From NCBI GenBank assembly GCA_044353165.1, contig JBILCM010000082.1, positions 1 to 9,840 of the forward strand: a stretch of 9,840 nt of DNA, given 5' to 3'. This document shows, one piece after another, positions 1-6,642 of the stretch; the stretch's first letter is position 1; each line of letters begins with the position of its first letter. The DNA is from JBILCM01 sp044353165 (GTDB lineage: Bacteria > Bacillota > Bacilli > Paenibacillales > YIM-B00363). The notes under the pieces are model-generated. The model saw nothing but the letters and a program-made list of their open reading frames with translations. It made no database searches and was not told the origin of the DNA. A program made the position numbers and the translations under genes.

Positions 1-304
1 ATTCCCCAATCGAAAGTCCCTTCTGCACCGCAGCAAGAATGATGACGCCCCTCGCTTGTCCTACAGCCAATGCGGTTGTTACATTCTTGTTAAAAAACAA
101 CTTCTCGACGGACATTGCATCTGGTTTATATGTTTCAATTAATTGCAACGTCGATTCATAAATTTGCTGAAGTCGAAGCCCTTGATCTGTGTCTGCTTCG
201 GTAGTAATACAACCATATTGAATGGGTGCTAAACGACTTCCAATCTTGTCAATGACACCATATCCGACAATCGCAAGCCCTGGGTCAATCCCTATAATTC
301 GCAA
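1..304 (-). CDS. ruvC: RuvC Holliday junction resolvase, N-terminal part (runs off the window)
   Basis: This gene encodes the endonuclease that cuts Holliday junctions together with the RuvAB branch-migration motor. Only the first 101 codons are present. The reading frame is open to the window edge and is conserved at both ends. It begins with the RNase H-fold motif RIIGIDPG (Asp7, first catalytic acid) and contains SVEKLFFNKN (Glu67, second catalytic acid), followed by GQARGVIILA. The last two catalytic Asp residues would lie beyond the edge. The start is a TTG at 304-302, eight bases after a GGAGAG ribosome-binding site. No upstream ATG fits as well, and this start puts Asp7 at the position usual for the family. 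A terminator and a candidate promoter separate it from bofC. The following genes are probably ruvA and ruvB, inferred only from usual gene order. Identity is very secure; the TTG start is likely. Confidence 0.95.
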   Translation of the reverse strand, partial: MRIIGIDPGLAIVGYGVIDKIGSRLAPIQYGCITTEADTDQGLRLQQIYESTLQLIETYKPDAMSVEKLFFNKNVTTALAVGQARGVIILAAVQKGLSIGE

Positions 305-357
305 TTATGAATCTCTCCTATCCCAAAGCTTACGAACATATGTATCGTCTATTCTTT

Positions 358-387
358 ATCATAACAAAAAAGAGACGAGAGCGTCTA
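358..387 (-). promoter_or_regulatory. Candidate extended -10 promoter for ruvC, fused to the bofC terminator
   Basis: On the minus strand the terminator T-run leads directly into TG-T-TATGAT. The hexamer is at 363-358 and the TG at 366-365, a five-of-six match to TATAAT with the extended -10 TG. A weak -35 candidate, TAGACG (387-382), sits 18 bases upstream inside the terminator loop. A start near 351 would leave a leader of about 47 bases before the ruvC TTG. This is inferred from motifs only. Confidence 0.4.
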
Positions 388-408
388 TCTTCTCGTCTCT
401 TTTTTGTT
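363..408 (-). terminator. Rho-independent terminator after bofC
   Basis: A perfect 18-bp inverted repeat has arms at 363-380 and 391-408 and a 10-base loop. The inner arm is AGAGACGAGA and the outer part is an A/T run. Read on the minus strand it gives a hairpin followed by six T residues. It begins at the bofC stop codon (TAA, 409-407), so it is the end of that transcript. Its A-run also makes it potentially bidirectional. Confidence 0.88.
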
Positions 409-1012
409 AATTTTGACGTTTCATCACTTTTTCTGTTTCATCAACGGCAAAATCACTGAAAGTTGATAAGGTGCTGTTGTACTCCGCTAAGTCCGTAATC
501 CGAATCCCACGATGAAGCTGATCAATTACCTGATCCGGCATCACACTCTCCAATTGATCAATGTTGAGTTGGAAGAATGTTCGAATCGCATTCCCCTCGC
601 TGGGCGGACCATGGAACAACGTCAAATTACCTGTGGCATCCAGTCCGAAGAATGCATTACGTTTGCAATCGTTGGATAGATCCTTAACGATTGCAGTGAA
701 AACCACTTCTCCGTTCGGTCTTATCGAATATTGCCACTCTGGATGCTTTGCTTTCAAACGAACGATCTGCTGTTGAGAAAAATTGCCCATCTGTTGCAAT
801 TCAATACCGCACACAAAAACGCGTTGCAAGAAGACTGCTGTTGACCCTTCCTTGTTAGGTTCCGCAAAAAACACAGCCATTGCTGATGAATTCCAAGAGC
901 TGAACATGAAACTGATGCCTACACTTAGAAATAGCATACCCACCAAAAGCCAACCTTTGCGCGAGCGAAAAATCCGTTTTAGATGCTTCTTCAGAAGACC
1001 AAAGTAAGTCAT
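407..1012 (-). CDS. bofC: BofC-like forespore regulator of the sigma-K checkpoint
   Basis: In Bacillus subtilis BofC is a secreted forespore protein that restrains the protease SpoIVB and so times pro-sigma-K processing. The product here is 201 residues. It has a basic N-terminus (KKHLKRIFRSRKG), one hydrophobic segment at about 21-40 acting as signal or membrane anchor, then a soluble domain. The segment RVFVCGIELQQMG (64-76) resembles the conserved Cys-Gly region of BofC, and the stretch from about 139 to 189 (NAIRTFFQLN, then HRGIRI) matches the C-terminal BofC domain as I know it. I chose ATG 1012 because GGGGTG lies nine bases upstream and the membrane segment then sits near the N-terminus. 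An in-frame GTG at 1087 would add 25 residues but has no clear ribosome-binding site. It lies downstream of a LysM spore-coat-type gene and upstream of ruvC, which fits the Bacillales neighbourhood. It is somewhat longer than the B. subtilis protein as I recall it (about 170 residues). Confidence 0.85.
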   Translation of the reverse strand: MTYFGLLKKHLKRIFRSRKGWLLVGMLFLSVGISFMFSSWNSSAMAVFFAEPNKEGSTAVFLQRVFVCGIELQQMGNFSQQQIVRLKAKHPEWQYSIRPNGEVVFTAIVKDLSNDCKRNAFFGLDATGNLTLFHGPPSEGNAIRTFFQLNIDQLESVMPDQVIDQLHRGIRITDLAEYNSTLSTFSDFAVDETEKVMKRQN

Positions 1013-1094
1013 CGCTCTTATCACCCCATTGGCTGCAACATCGATGTGTTTTCTATTTTCACCAATGCAAAGAGTGTCTATACACACAATTCAT

Positions 1095-1811
1095 TCAGCC
1101 TCTTATCCAAGGTCTCGAAGCGGTTGGCCGTAACGGATGTCTACGTGGAGATGTGCGTTTCAAATAGGACCTCACCGCTTCCATTTTTGAATTTCGGTGA
1201 ACTTTCGGTTTGTCTTTCTTTGTGACCGCTTTTTTTTTCGTATGCTCGAATACATCAGATGACTCTTGCACTGAATCTTGCGCAAGATCAATTTGTGGTT
1301 CCTCGTGCAGTTCATCCCCATACGGTTGTGAAACGAGGATATGGGGATGAAGCAATGGATCGTAATTGGCAATCGTTGCTCTTGCAGAAGTGACCCAAGG
1401 GAGAGCGTAAGGCAATGGCGCACGGTAGGGCGATACTGATCGACTCCCACATCCGCAATCCGGCGTATAAGGTATCCATACAGGTGTCGTTGGTACAGGG
1501 AATTGTGTAAAGGGATGTATGGCATTCATAGGATTCACTGTCCACTGTGTTGGTTCTGGAGCGGAGGATAGCACAGTCGTCTCAGTGGGGGGCACAGGTT
1601 CAACAACAATCCCCGACATAAGTTCATCTTGCATGTGCGCTGCCACAACTGTTCGAATTGGAATAGAAGGAATTTTCACTTTCGTTCCCGGTGCTATTCG
1701 CTCCAATTCGCTAACGAGTGGGTTTTTTTCGATGATGCGATCGACTTCAACACCATATGTTTCTGCCAAGAAAGCGAAGGTATCCCCTTCCTTCGTCACA
1801 TGAAGTTTCAT
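1095..1811 (-). CDS. LysM-domain protein of the SafA/ExsA spore-coat assembly type
   Basis: This 238-residue protein has an N-terminal LysM domain (about residues 2-47, with KEGDTFAFLAETYG and IAPGTKVKIPS), which binds peptidoglycan-type glycans. A low-complexity region rich in Pro, Tyr and Thr follows (about 75-160) with a small Cys motif PDCGCG (117-122). An acidic stretch comes next (about 167-190), then a strongly basic tail with KKKAVTKKDKPK and SPRRHPLRP. SafA of B. subtilis, which organises the inner spore coat, also has one N-terminal LysM followed by a Pro/Tyr-rich region with a DCGC motif. It has no signal peptide, as expected for a protein made in the mother cell. ATG 1811 is preceded by AGAGGAG with seven-base spacing; longer in-frame reading adds only poor sequence. 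The location beside bofC supports a sporulation role. The family match rests on architecture; orthology to safA is not proven. Confidence 0.75.
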   Translation of the reverse strand: MKLHVTKEGDTFAFLAETYGVEVDRIIEKNPLVSELERIAPGTKVKIPSIPIRTVVAAHMQDELMSGIVVEPVPPTETTVLSSAPEPTQWTVNPMNAIHPFTQFPVPTTPVWIPYTPDCGCGSRSVSPYRAPLPYALPWVTSARATIANYDPLLHPHILVSQPYGDELHEEPQIDLAQDSVQESSDVFEHTKKKAVTKKDKPKVHRNSKMEAVRSYLKRTSPRRHPLRPTASRPWIRG

Positions 1812-1867
1812 AGATTCACTCCTCTTGATAATAATTGTCCGTTCATCGCACAACCTTGATTTCTCTG

Positions 1868-1897
1868 TGCGAATGCCTAGTGCAATACATCATATGC
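1868..1897 (-). promoter_or_regulatory. Weak candidate sigma-E-like promoter for the LysM gene
   Basis: In the 110 bases between the ilvE terminator and the LysM gene, GCATATG (1897-1891) resembles the sigma-E -35 consensus KMATATT. Fifteen bases later CATTCGCA (1875-1868) partly resembles CATACANT. The -10 match is poor. A mother-cell promoter is expected here if the gene is a spore-coat gene, but the motif alone is weak. Confidence 0.22.
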
Positions 1898-1920
1898 AAG
1901 ATGAGGTCATTTGACATCAG

Positions 1921-1955
1921 AAATAAAAAAAAGAGATGACGGCTTGCGTCATCTC
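1921..1955 (-). terminator. Rho-independent terminator after ilvE
   Basis: A perfect 9-bp stem, GAGATGACG with CGTCATCTC (1933-1941 and 1947-1955), has a five-base loop. On the minus strand it is followed by eight T residues and then ATTT. It begins 11 bases past the ilvE stop and closes the amino acid operon. Confidence 0.92.
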
Positions 1956-1966
1956 CTCAGGCAAAG

Positions 1967-2845
1967 TTATTCGAATACTTTCACACCATCTTGGACTACA
2001 ATCTTTCGGAACTCTTGAAGCAACTTCGTCGTGATCGGTCCCGCTTTTCCCTCACCAATAATACGACCGTCTACTTCCCGCACTGCGATGACTTCCGCCG
2101 CCGTTCCAGTGAAAAATACTTCATCTGCGACGTAGACATCATGCAAAGTGAAAGGCTCTTCTTTCAGTACGATCCCTTCGCGTTCGCAAATTTCCATAAT
2201 TGCAGCTCGCGTAATTCCCTCCAAAGCACCTACATAAGCAGGGGGGGTAAATACAACATCGTCTTTCACTATAAAAATGTTATCGCTGGAACCTTCAGCT
2301 ACATACCCTTGTGCGTTCAACATGATCGCCTCGCCAACACCTGCAAGGTTCGCTTGAATTTTGACTAAGATATTATTTAGATAGTTTAACGATTTTATTT
2401 TTGGATTTAATGCATCCGGGATATTGCGGCGCGTTGATGTAGAAACGGTTCGCAAACCGTTAATATAAGCTTCCTCTGGGAAGATTGAGAGCTTCTCCAC
2501 AATGATAATGACATTCGCTCTCGGTGAGCGACGTGGGTCTAATCCGAGATCGCCCGGACCACGGGAAACAACAAGCCGAATATATCCGTCACGTAACCCG
2601 TTGCGGCGGATCGTTTCCACTAAGACGGTTTGCATTTCTTCGTAAGTCAAAGGGATGTCAAGCATGATCGATCTAGCTGACTTGTATAACCGCTTCAAGT
2701 GCTCTTTACATTTGAAAATGTTCCCGTCATAAATCCGTATTCCTTCAAAAATACCATCGCCATACAAAAAACCGTGATCATAAACTGATACCACTGCATT
2801 CTCTTTAGATACATATTCACCATTCAAATAAATCACTTGAGCCAT
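1967..2845 (-). CDS. ilvE: Branched-chain-amino-acid aminotransferase (fold type IV PLP enzyme)
   Basis: The enzyme transfers amino groups between glutamate and the keto acids of Leu, Ile and Val in the cytosol; members can also use aromatic keto acids. The 292-residue sequence carries class IV landmarks: YDHGFLYGDGIFEGIR (22-37), the likely PLP-binding lysine Lys151 in KIKSLNYLNN, the cofactor-site motif EGSSDNIF (184-191), and EVFFTGTAAEV (242-252) near the substrate site. Length is typical of short bacterial IlvE enzymes. I chose ATG 2845 because GGAGGTG lies seven bases upstream; a TTG two codons earlier would sit almost on that site. It is the last gene of the operon, 16 bases after pheA and just before a strong terminator. 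The position after pheA raises the possibility that it also aminates phenylpyruvate, but that is inference. D-amino-acid aminotransferase or aminodeoxychorismate lyase are less likely alternatives. Confidence 0.93.
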   Translation of the reverse strand: MAQVIYLNGEYVSKENAVVSVYDHGFLYGDGIFEGIRIYDGNIFKCKEHLKRLYKSARSIMLDIPLTYEEMQTVLVETIRRNGLRDGYIRLVVSRGPGDLGLDPRRSPRANVIIIVEKLSIFPEEAYINGLRTVSTSTRRNIPDALNPKIKSLNYLNNILVKIQANLAGVGEAIMLNAQGYVAEGSSDNIFIVKDDVVFTPPAYVGALEGITRAAIMEICEREGIVLKEEPFTLHDVYVADEVFFTGTAAEVIAVREVDGRIIGEGKAGPITTKLLQEFRKIVVQDGVKVFE

Positions 2846-2861
2846 GAACAAACACCTCCGC

Positions 2862-3767
2862 TTATACTTTCGTTGTTATTTTGTATCGATAACTGGGGTA
2901 GGACCCCATAATACGCACTTGACACCCGATTGCACGAATTTCTTCAATCGCTCCTTGCAGCAGAACCGAATCCAATGAAGCGGCAATATCCAAGTAAAAG
3001 TAATAAGTTCCAAGCTCTTTCTTGGTCGGTCGCGACTCAATTTTAGTTAAATTCAAACGCCGCCATGCGAAAGCAGACAATAACTGATGTAGCCCTCCCG
3101 GGAAATCAGCATTTGGCATGAGTAATAATGTAGTTTTGATGCCCTCATATTCAGCATTCTCGGGGTGCAGAACGGGAAGCTGTCCATGTCCAACAAGCGT
3201 AAACCGTGTAAAATTATTGTTATGATCTTGAATGGAACGAACAACATTATCCAGCTGGTACCGAAGTGCCGCTGCAGCCGGACCGATTGCGGCCACGGTG
3301 GGATCGTTGTTTTCACGAACGATTCGAGCGCCTTCTGCTGTAGATGCTGCGGGTTCAATCTCGGCTTGAGGCATTCGTTCCATTAGAAAACGCCGACATT
3401 GCGCTAATGCTACCGGGTGTGAAATCACTTTGCGAATCGATTTTAACCGCTCCAATGGACGAGAATGGTCTTTCGTCCCATCTTCCGTCGGCAAAAGCAG
3501 AAGGTTAAGTAAAATCGGGAATGCCCACTCGGTTTGAATTGGAAGATTTACGTCATGTACAAGCCAATCAATATGTAGACTTACAGAGCCCTCAATCGTA
3601 TTTTCAACCGGGATCACGCTATGCGATGTTCGGCCGATCTGTGTAGTTTCAAAAACATCGGCAATGGTGCGACAAGGCACCATCTCCCAGTCGGTTCCAT
3701 CCAAAAGCCAAGTCACAGCTTCTTCGGAGTATGAGCTAGGTCCTAGAACTGACACTGATAGGGTCAC
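2862..3767 (-). CDS. pheA: Prephenate dehydratase with C-terminal ACT domain
   Basis: The enzyme converts prephenate to phenylpyruvate, the committed step to phenylalanine. The 301-residue product has the catalytic periplasmic-binding-like fold first, with VIPVENTIEGSV (51-62) and the hallmark TRF motif (Thr187-Arg188-Phe189, in NNNFTRFTLVG). The ACT domain follows from about 210, with PGGLHQLL (223-230) and IESRPTKK (243-250), the ESRP element that forms the allosteric phenylalanine site. There is no chorismate mutase domain, so it is a monofunctional dehydratase as in other Bacillales. The start is GTG 3767, which overlaps the thrB stop in GTGA, a translational coupling arrangement. An AAAGGGG site lies about nine bases upstream. 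The N-terminal phosphate-loop motif is degenerate: it reads GPSSYSEEA where GPxGTxSEEA is usual. Phenylalanine feedback is expected from the ESRP motif. Confidence 0.95.
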   Translation of the reverse strand: MTLSVSVLGPSSYSEEAVTWLLDGTDWEMVPCRTIADVFETTQIGRTSHSVIPVENTIEGSVSLHIDWLVHDVNLPIQTEWAFPILLNLLLLPTEDGTKDHSRPLERLKSIRKVISHPVALAQCRRFLMERMPQAEIEPAASTAEGARIVRENNDPTVAAIGPAAAALRYQLDNVVRSIQDHNNNFTRFTLVGHGQLPVLHPENAEYEGIKTTLLLMPNADFPGGLHQLLSAFAWRRLNLTKIESRPTKKELGTYYFYLDIAASLDSVLLQGAIEEIRAIGCQVRIMGSYPSYRYKITTKV

Positions 3768-4750
3768 TGGCGGATACCCCTTTGCGCTTCAACTTGGGTC
3801 GCATCTTCGTTAAGAGGGACAAATTCCAACCCTGTTGTCGACGGCATAAGCCAGAACGTTTCTACGGGAACACCGCATTGAAGCATCGTATCTTGCATGA
3901 ATCGCTCCAAGTATGACTTTCGATCAGAGCGTTCATCCACAAGTGCAATGGCTGTCGGTCCAGCACCGCTGAGTGCCGCCCCAAGCGCGCCATTACGCAC
4001 AGCATCTTTGAGTATAAGCTCTAGGCCCGGTACCAAGGGCGCTCGGTAAGGCTGATGCAGTCGATCATCCATAGCATCCTGAATTTTTTCCAGTTGACCC
4101 GTAGCCATCGCCGCAATCAGCATGGAGGCGTGAGAGAGATTGAACACGGCATCTGCTCTGCTCACTTGTTGCGGCAAGACGCCCCTTGCCTTCGTTGTGG
4201 CCAACTCATAGGCTGGTATCGCAACGAGTGTCGTTAGGTTCAGCGGCGGTTCAATACGCACATAGGATGCTTCCTTGCCGTTCCATACCGCGGCAATGAT
4301 GCCGCCGAACAATGCTGCGCCAACATTATCTGGGTGTCCTTCCGCGGCGGCAGCCATTCGGAACAGTTCATGCTGTGGGAACGGTTGTCCGATGAGTGCA
4401 TTCGCCGCGCCGAGTGCGCCAACGATTGCAGCAGCGCTGCTTCCGAGTCCGCGGGTGAGTGGTATTTCACTGTGGACAGCGATGTCAAGTTCAGGCATCG
4501 AGACCCCGGCTTCCTCGAAGACAAGTTTGGCCATCTGGTAAATTAAATTCGTCTTATCATTAGGGAGCCCTTGCATACGTTCGCCGTGAAAGGTCAGTTG
4601 TGTTGTCTCTGCAGGACCCATCTCGATCCAAGCGTACATCGACAGCGCCATACCTAATGCATCGAAGCCAGGACCGAGATTGGCGGTCGTTGCCGGTACT
4701 CTGACCCGAACACGGTCTCGATGGATCGAATCTGGGGCACGCATGTTCAT
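3764..4750 (-). CDS. thrB: Homoserine kinase (GHMP family)
   Basis: The kinase phosphorylates L-homoserine with ATP, making the substrate of threonine synthase. The 328-residue protein shows the GHMP order: the N-terminal VPATTANLGPGFDALG (18-33), the ATP-binding loop PLTRGLGSSAAA (97-108), EGHPDNVGAALFGG (137-150), and the C-terminal glycine-rich ALSGAGPTAIAL. Length is within the family range. ATG 4750 is chosen because AGAGGAG lies seven bases upstream; an in-frame TTG at 4771 would add seven residues and overlap hom but lacks its own site. A second ATG two codons downstream is also possible. It follows hom by 13 bases and overlaps pheA by four. No threonine synthase gene (thrC) lies between hom and thrB, unlike the hom-thrC-thrB order in B. 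subtilis, so thrC must be elsewhere if the pathway is complete. Confidence 0.96.
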   Translation of the reverse strand: MNMRAPDSIHRDRVRVRVPATTANLGPGFDALGMALSMYAWIEMGPAETTQLTFHGERMQGLPNDKTNLIYQMAKLVFEEAGVSMPELDIAVHSEIPLTRGLGSSAAAIVGALGAANALIGQPFPQHELFRMAAAAEGHPDNVGAALFGGIIAAVWNGKEASYVRIEPPLNLTTLVAIPAYELATTKARGVLPQQVSRADAVFNLSHASMLIAAMATGQLEKIQDAMDDRLHQPYRAPLVPGLELILKDAVRNGALGAALSGAGPTAIALVDERSDRKSYLERFMQDTMLQCGVPVETFWLMPSTTGLEFVPLNEDATQVEAQRGIRQ

Positions 4751-4763
4751 GATAGAACTCCTC

Positions 4764-6050
4764 TCAACCAATCACGCGATAGACGCTCTTGATCTGTTTT
4801 ACAACAGGTAATTGCGACAATCCTTGAAGTACATTCTTCAATCCTGCTTGGTTCGTATTGTGCGTAATAATCGTGATTTCAGCATTCGGGTTTTCCGGAC
4901 TAGGTTGTTGCAACAACGATTCCAAACTTACATTGTTCTGAGCGAAAAGTTGGGTAATCTGAGCGAGCACGCCTGCTTTGTCCTCAACATGAAGCAAGAG
5001 AAAATACTTCCCAAAAATGCGATCGTCGGTTTGATTTTTTTTCTCTTTGTATGACCGATTTAGGCTTTGTCCATTGACTTTCAGGCGAAGGTTTTTCACT
5101 ACAGAAACAAGATCCGCAACAATGGAAGTGGCTGTAGGCATGCTGCCCGCTCCGGGACCATAAAACATCGTCTCTCCAACAGCTTCTCCATAAACATAAA
5201 CTGCATTATAAACGCCATTCACAGCGGATAGCGGATGAGATTTCTGCACCATAGCAGGTTGCACGCTGACAGACACATAATCCCCGTCACGCTCAGCCAG
5301 TCCAAGCAATTTGAGCTCATACCCTAAACGCTTGCCATACAAGATGTCGGAACGGGAAACATCCGTAATCCCCTTCGCCTCAACATCCGCCAAGCTAACA
5401 TTCATACGAAAACCTAATGTCGCCAGAATCGCCATCTTACGCGCTGCATCCAACCCTTCAACATCGGAAGTCGGGTCTGCTTCTGCATAACCTAGCGCTT
5501 GTGCCTCCTTCAATACTTCACCATAATCCGCGCCTTCCAAACTCATTTTACTCAAGATGTAATTGGTTGTCCCATTGACAATGCCCAACATGCGAGTGAT
5601 CCGATCGGATGAAAAACTTTCCGTTAACGCACGAATAATCGGAATACCGCCCGCAACACTGGCCTCATAATAAATATCACAGTTGTTCGCCCGCGCAATT
5701 TCAATCAAGTCCGCGCCATGCAAGGCCATTAAATCTTTGTTAGCTGTAACAATATGTTTCCCGTTGCGTAACGCTTGTTCGATCAGCGCCTTGGTTTGGA
5801 CAATGCCGCCCATCACCTCGACAATGATATCAATCTCAGGTGAATCAACAAGTTCTTCGGCGTTCGTTGTGAGCAAGCGGGGATCTAGATCGATATGGCG
5901 AACCTTGGTTACGTCTTGGACCAACACTTTACCAATTTCAATGATCGAACCTGTTTGTCGAACTAAGTCGTCCTGATGATCGTTTAGTATCCGGACAACG
6001 CCAGTACCAACGGTTCCTAAACCCATAAGTCCGATGCGTATCTTCTCCAT
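4764..6050 (-). CDS. hom: Homoserine dehydrogenase with C-terminal ACT domain
   Basis: The enzyme reduces aspartate semialdehyde to homoserine with NAD(P)H, at the branch toward threonine, isoleucine and methionine. The 428 residues comprise an N-terminal Rossmann fold with GLMGLGTVGTG (7-17), VTANKDLMA (101-109, with the conserved Lys105), the substrate-binding and catalytic core with GYAEADPTSDVEGLDAARK (187-205, Lys205), and an ACT domain from about 349 (FLLLHVEDKAGVLAQI). This is the usual Gram-positive monofunctional architecture; there is no aspartokinase fusion. The ACT domain points to feedback by threonine. ATG 6050 follows a GGAGGAGG site ten bases upstream. It lies 23 bases downstream of pheB and 13 upstream of thrB, so all are probably one transcript. 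The match is unambiguous. Confidence 0.97.
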   Translation of the reverse strand: MEKIRIGLMGLGTVGTGVVRILNDHQDDLVRQTGSIIEIGKVLVQDVTKVRHIDLDPRLLTTNAEELVDSPEIDIIVEVMGGIVQTKALIEQALRNGKHIVTANKDLMALHGADLIEIARANNCDIYYEASVAGGIPIIRALTESFSSDRITRMLGIVNGTTNYILSKMSLEGADYGEVLKEAQALGYAEADPTSDVEGLDAARKMAILATLGFRMNVSLADVEAKGITDVSRSDILYGKRLGYELKLLGLAERDGDYVSVSVQPAMVQKSHPLSAVNGVYNAVYVYGEAVGETMFYGPGAGSMPTATSIVADLVSVVKNLRLKVNGQSLNRSYKEKKNQTDDRIFGKYFLLLHVEDKAGVLAQITQLFAQNNVSLESLLQQPSPENPNAEITIITHNTNQAGLKNVLQGLSQLPVVKQIKSVYRVIG

Positions 6051-6073
6051 GGTATGTATTCCTCCTCCGTTGT

Positions 6074-6550
6074 TTATTGTCCTTGTCCAATGACAAGCGT
6101 TCGACGCACCCCTTCCACGGAACGAATCGCATGAACCATAGCATCAACAGATTCACCCGCAGGATTCATCTCGACAGACAACGTCACATGCGCCACCCCT
6201 TGCAATGGAATCGTCTGGTGGATGGTGAGCACATTGCCATGAAATGCGGCGACCAGAGACAACACATGGGAAAGCACCCCAGAACGGTGTTCCATCTCCA
6301 TCGAAATGGTTACAATCCAATCCCGATCCATGCGATGCAACGGGAAAATTCCTTCTTTGTATTTATAATACGCACTCCGGCTAATGCCCACCTTCTCCGT
6401 TGCCTCGTTTACCGTCGTGCATTCACCTTTGCTAAGCAAAGCTTTGGCCTCGAATGTTTTGATCAATGCTTCGGGCAAAATATCTTCCCTTACGAGATAA
6501 AACGACGGCTGTTGAGAGGGCTTCTCCACATTGGCTTCGGCCACTTGCAT
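6074..6550 (-). CDS. pheB: PheB/ThrR-type HTH-ACT regulator (UPF0735 family)
   Basis: This 158-residue protein belongs to the family long annotated as PheB or UPF0735 ACT-domain protein, encoded between obg and pheA in many Bacilli. A helix-turn-helix-like segment is visible at about 46-64 (VNEATEKVGISRSAYYKYK), followed by an ACT domain from about 78 to 155 (WIVTISMEMEHRSGVLSHVL, then GNVLTIHQ). It lacks the catalytic motifs of chorismate mutase, once suggested by the pheB name. From memory, the B. subtilis member was shown to be ThrR, a repressor of hom and thrCB. The placement here, directly heading a hom-thrB operon, agrees with that role. ATG 6550 has a GAGG site only four bases upstream; GTG 6544 is a close alternative with better spacing. 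A sigma-A promoter and a short dyad lie just upstream. Family assignment is secure; the regulatory role is inferred. Confidence 0.9.
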   Translation of the reverse strand: MQVAEANVEKPSQQPSFYLVREDILPEALIKTFEAKALLSKGECTTVNEATEKVGISRSAYYKYKEGIFPLHRMDRDWIVTISMEMEHRSGVLSHVLSLVAAFHGNVLTIHQTIPLQGVAHVTLSVEMNPAGESVDAMVHAIRSVEGVRRTLVIGQGQ

Positions 6551-6551
6551 C

Positions 6552-6570
6552 AGTCCTCTTTAAGTAGACT
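6552..6570 (-). promoter_or_regulatory. 19-bp imperfect dyad over the pheB ribosome-binding site (candidate operator)
   Basis: The minus strand reads AGTCTACTTAAAGAGGACT. Its arms AGTCTACTT and AAGAGGACT pair around a central A at seven of nine positions, plus one G-T. The dyad ends one base before the pheB start and covers the GAGG site. As RNA the full stem would leave almost no loop, so a protein-binding DNA site is more likely than a hairpin. It sits about +13 to +31 from the predicted transcription start, suitable for autorepression. The function is inference. Confidence 0.3.
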
Positions 6571-6590
6571 TGTGTTTACCCATAGTGGAC

Positions 6591-6619
6591 ATTATAACCG
6601 ATTGGCAACAAAGCGGCAA
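6591..6619 (-). promoter_or_regulatory. Sigma-A promoter of the pheB-hom-thrB-pheA-ilvE operon
   Basis: TTGCCG (6619-6614) and a perfect TATAAT (6596-6591) are separated by 17 bases on the minus strand. They lie in the 92-base gap between obg and pheB. A start near 6583 would leave a leader of about 33 bases, too short for a T-box or other large riboswitch. No clear terminator precedes it, so readthrough from obg may add to expression. Confidence 0.75.
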
Positions 6620-6642
6620 TATCAAGGACCATCACTTTCTGA

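Noticed and set aside
1013..1094. A forespore sigma-G promoter in the 82-base gap before bofC
   Set aside because: TGAAT- and GCATT-like -35 candidates exist, but no CATNHTA-like -10 lies at suitable spacing, so bofC may be read from upstream.
2241..2247. A G7 run in ilvE as a phase-variation tract
   Set aside because: It encodes conserved-looking Thr-Pro-Pro sequence in a housekeeping gene and is too short to argue for programmed switching.
1991..2368. A 125-codon plus-strand open frame opposite ilvE
   Set aside because: It lies wholly within ilvE, has no supporting signals, and its composition is that of a shadow frame.
6560..6583. A seven-codon frame (MGKHKST) between the promoter and pheB, as a possible leader peptide
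   Set aside because: It has no ribosome-binding site, is not enriched in Thr, Ile or Phe codons, and no attenuator hairpin follows.
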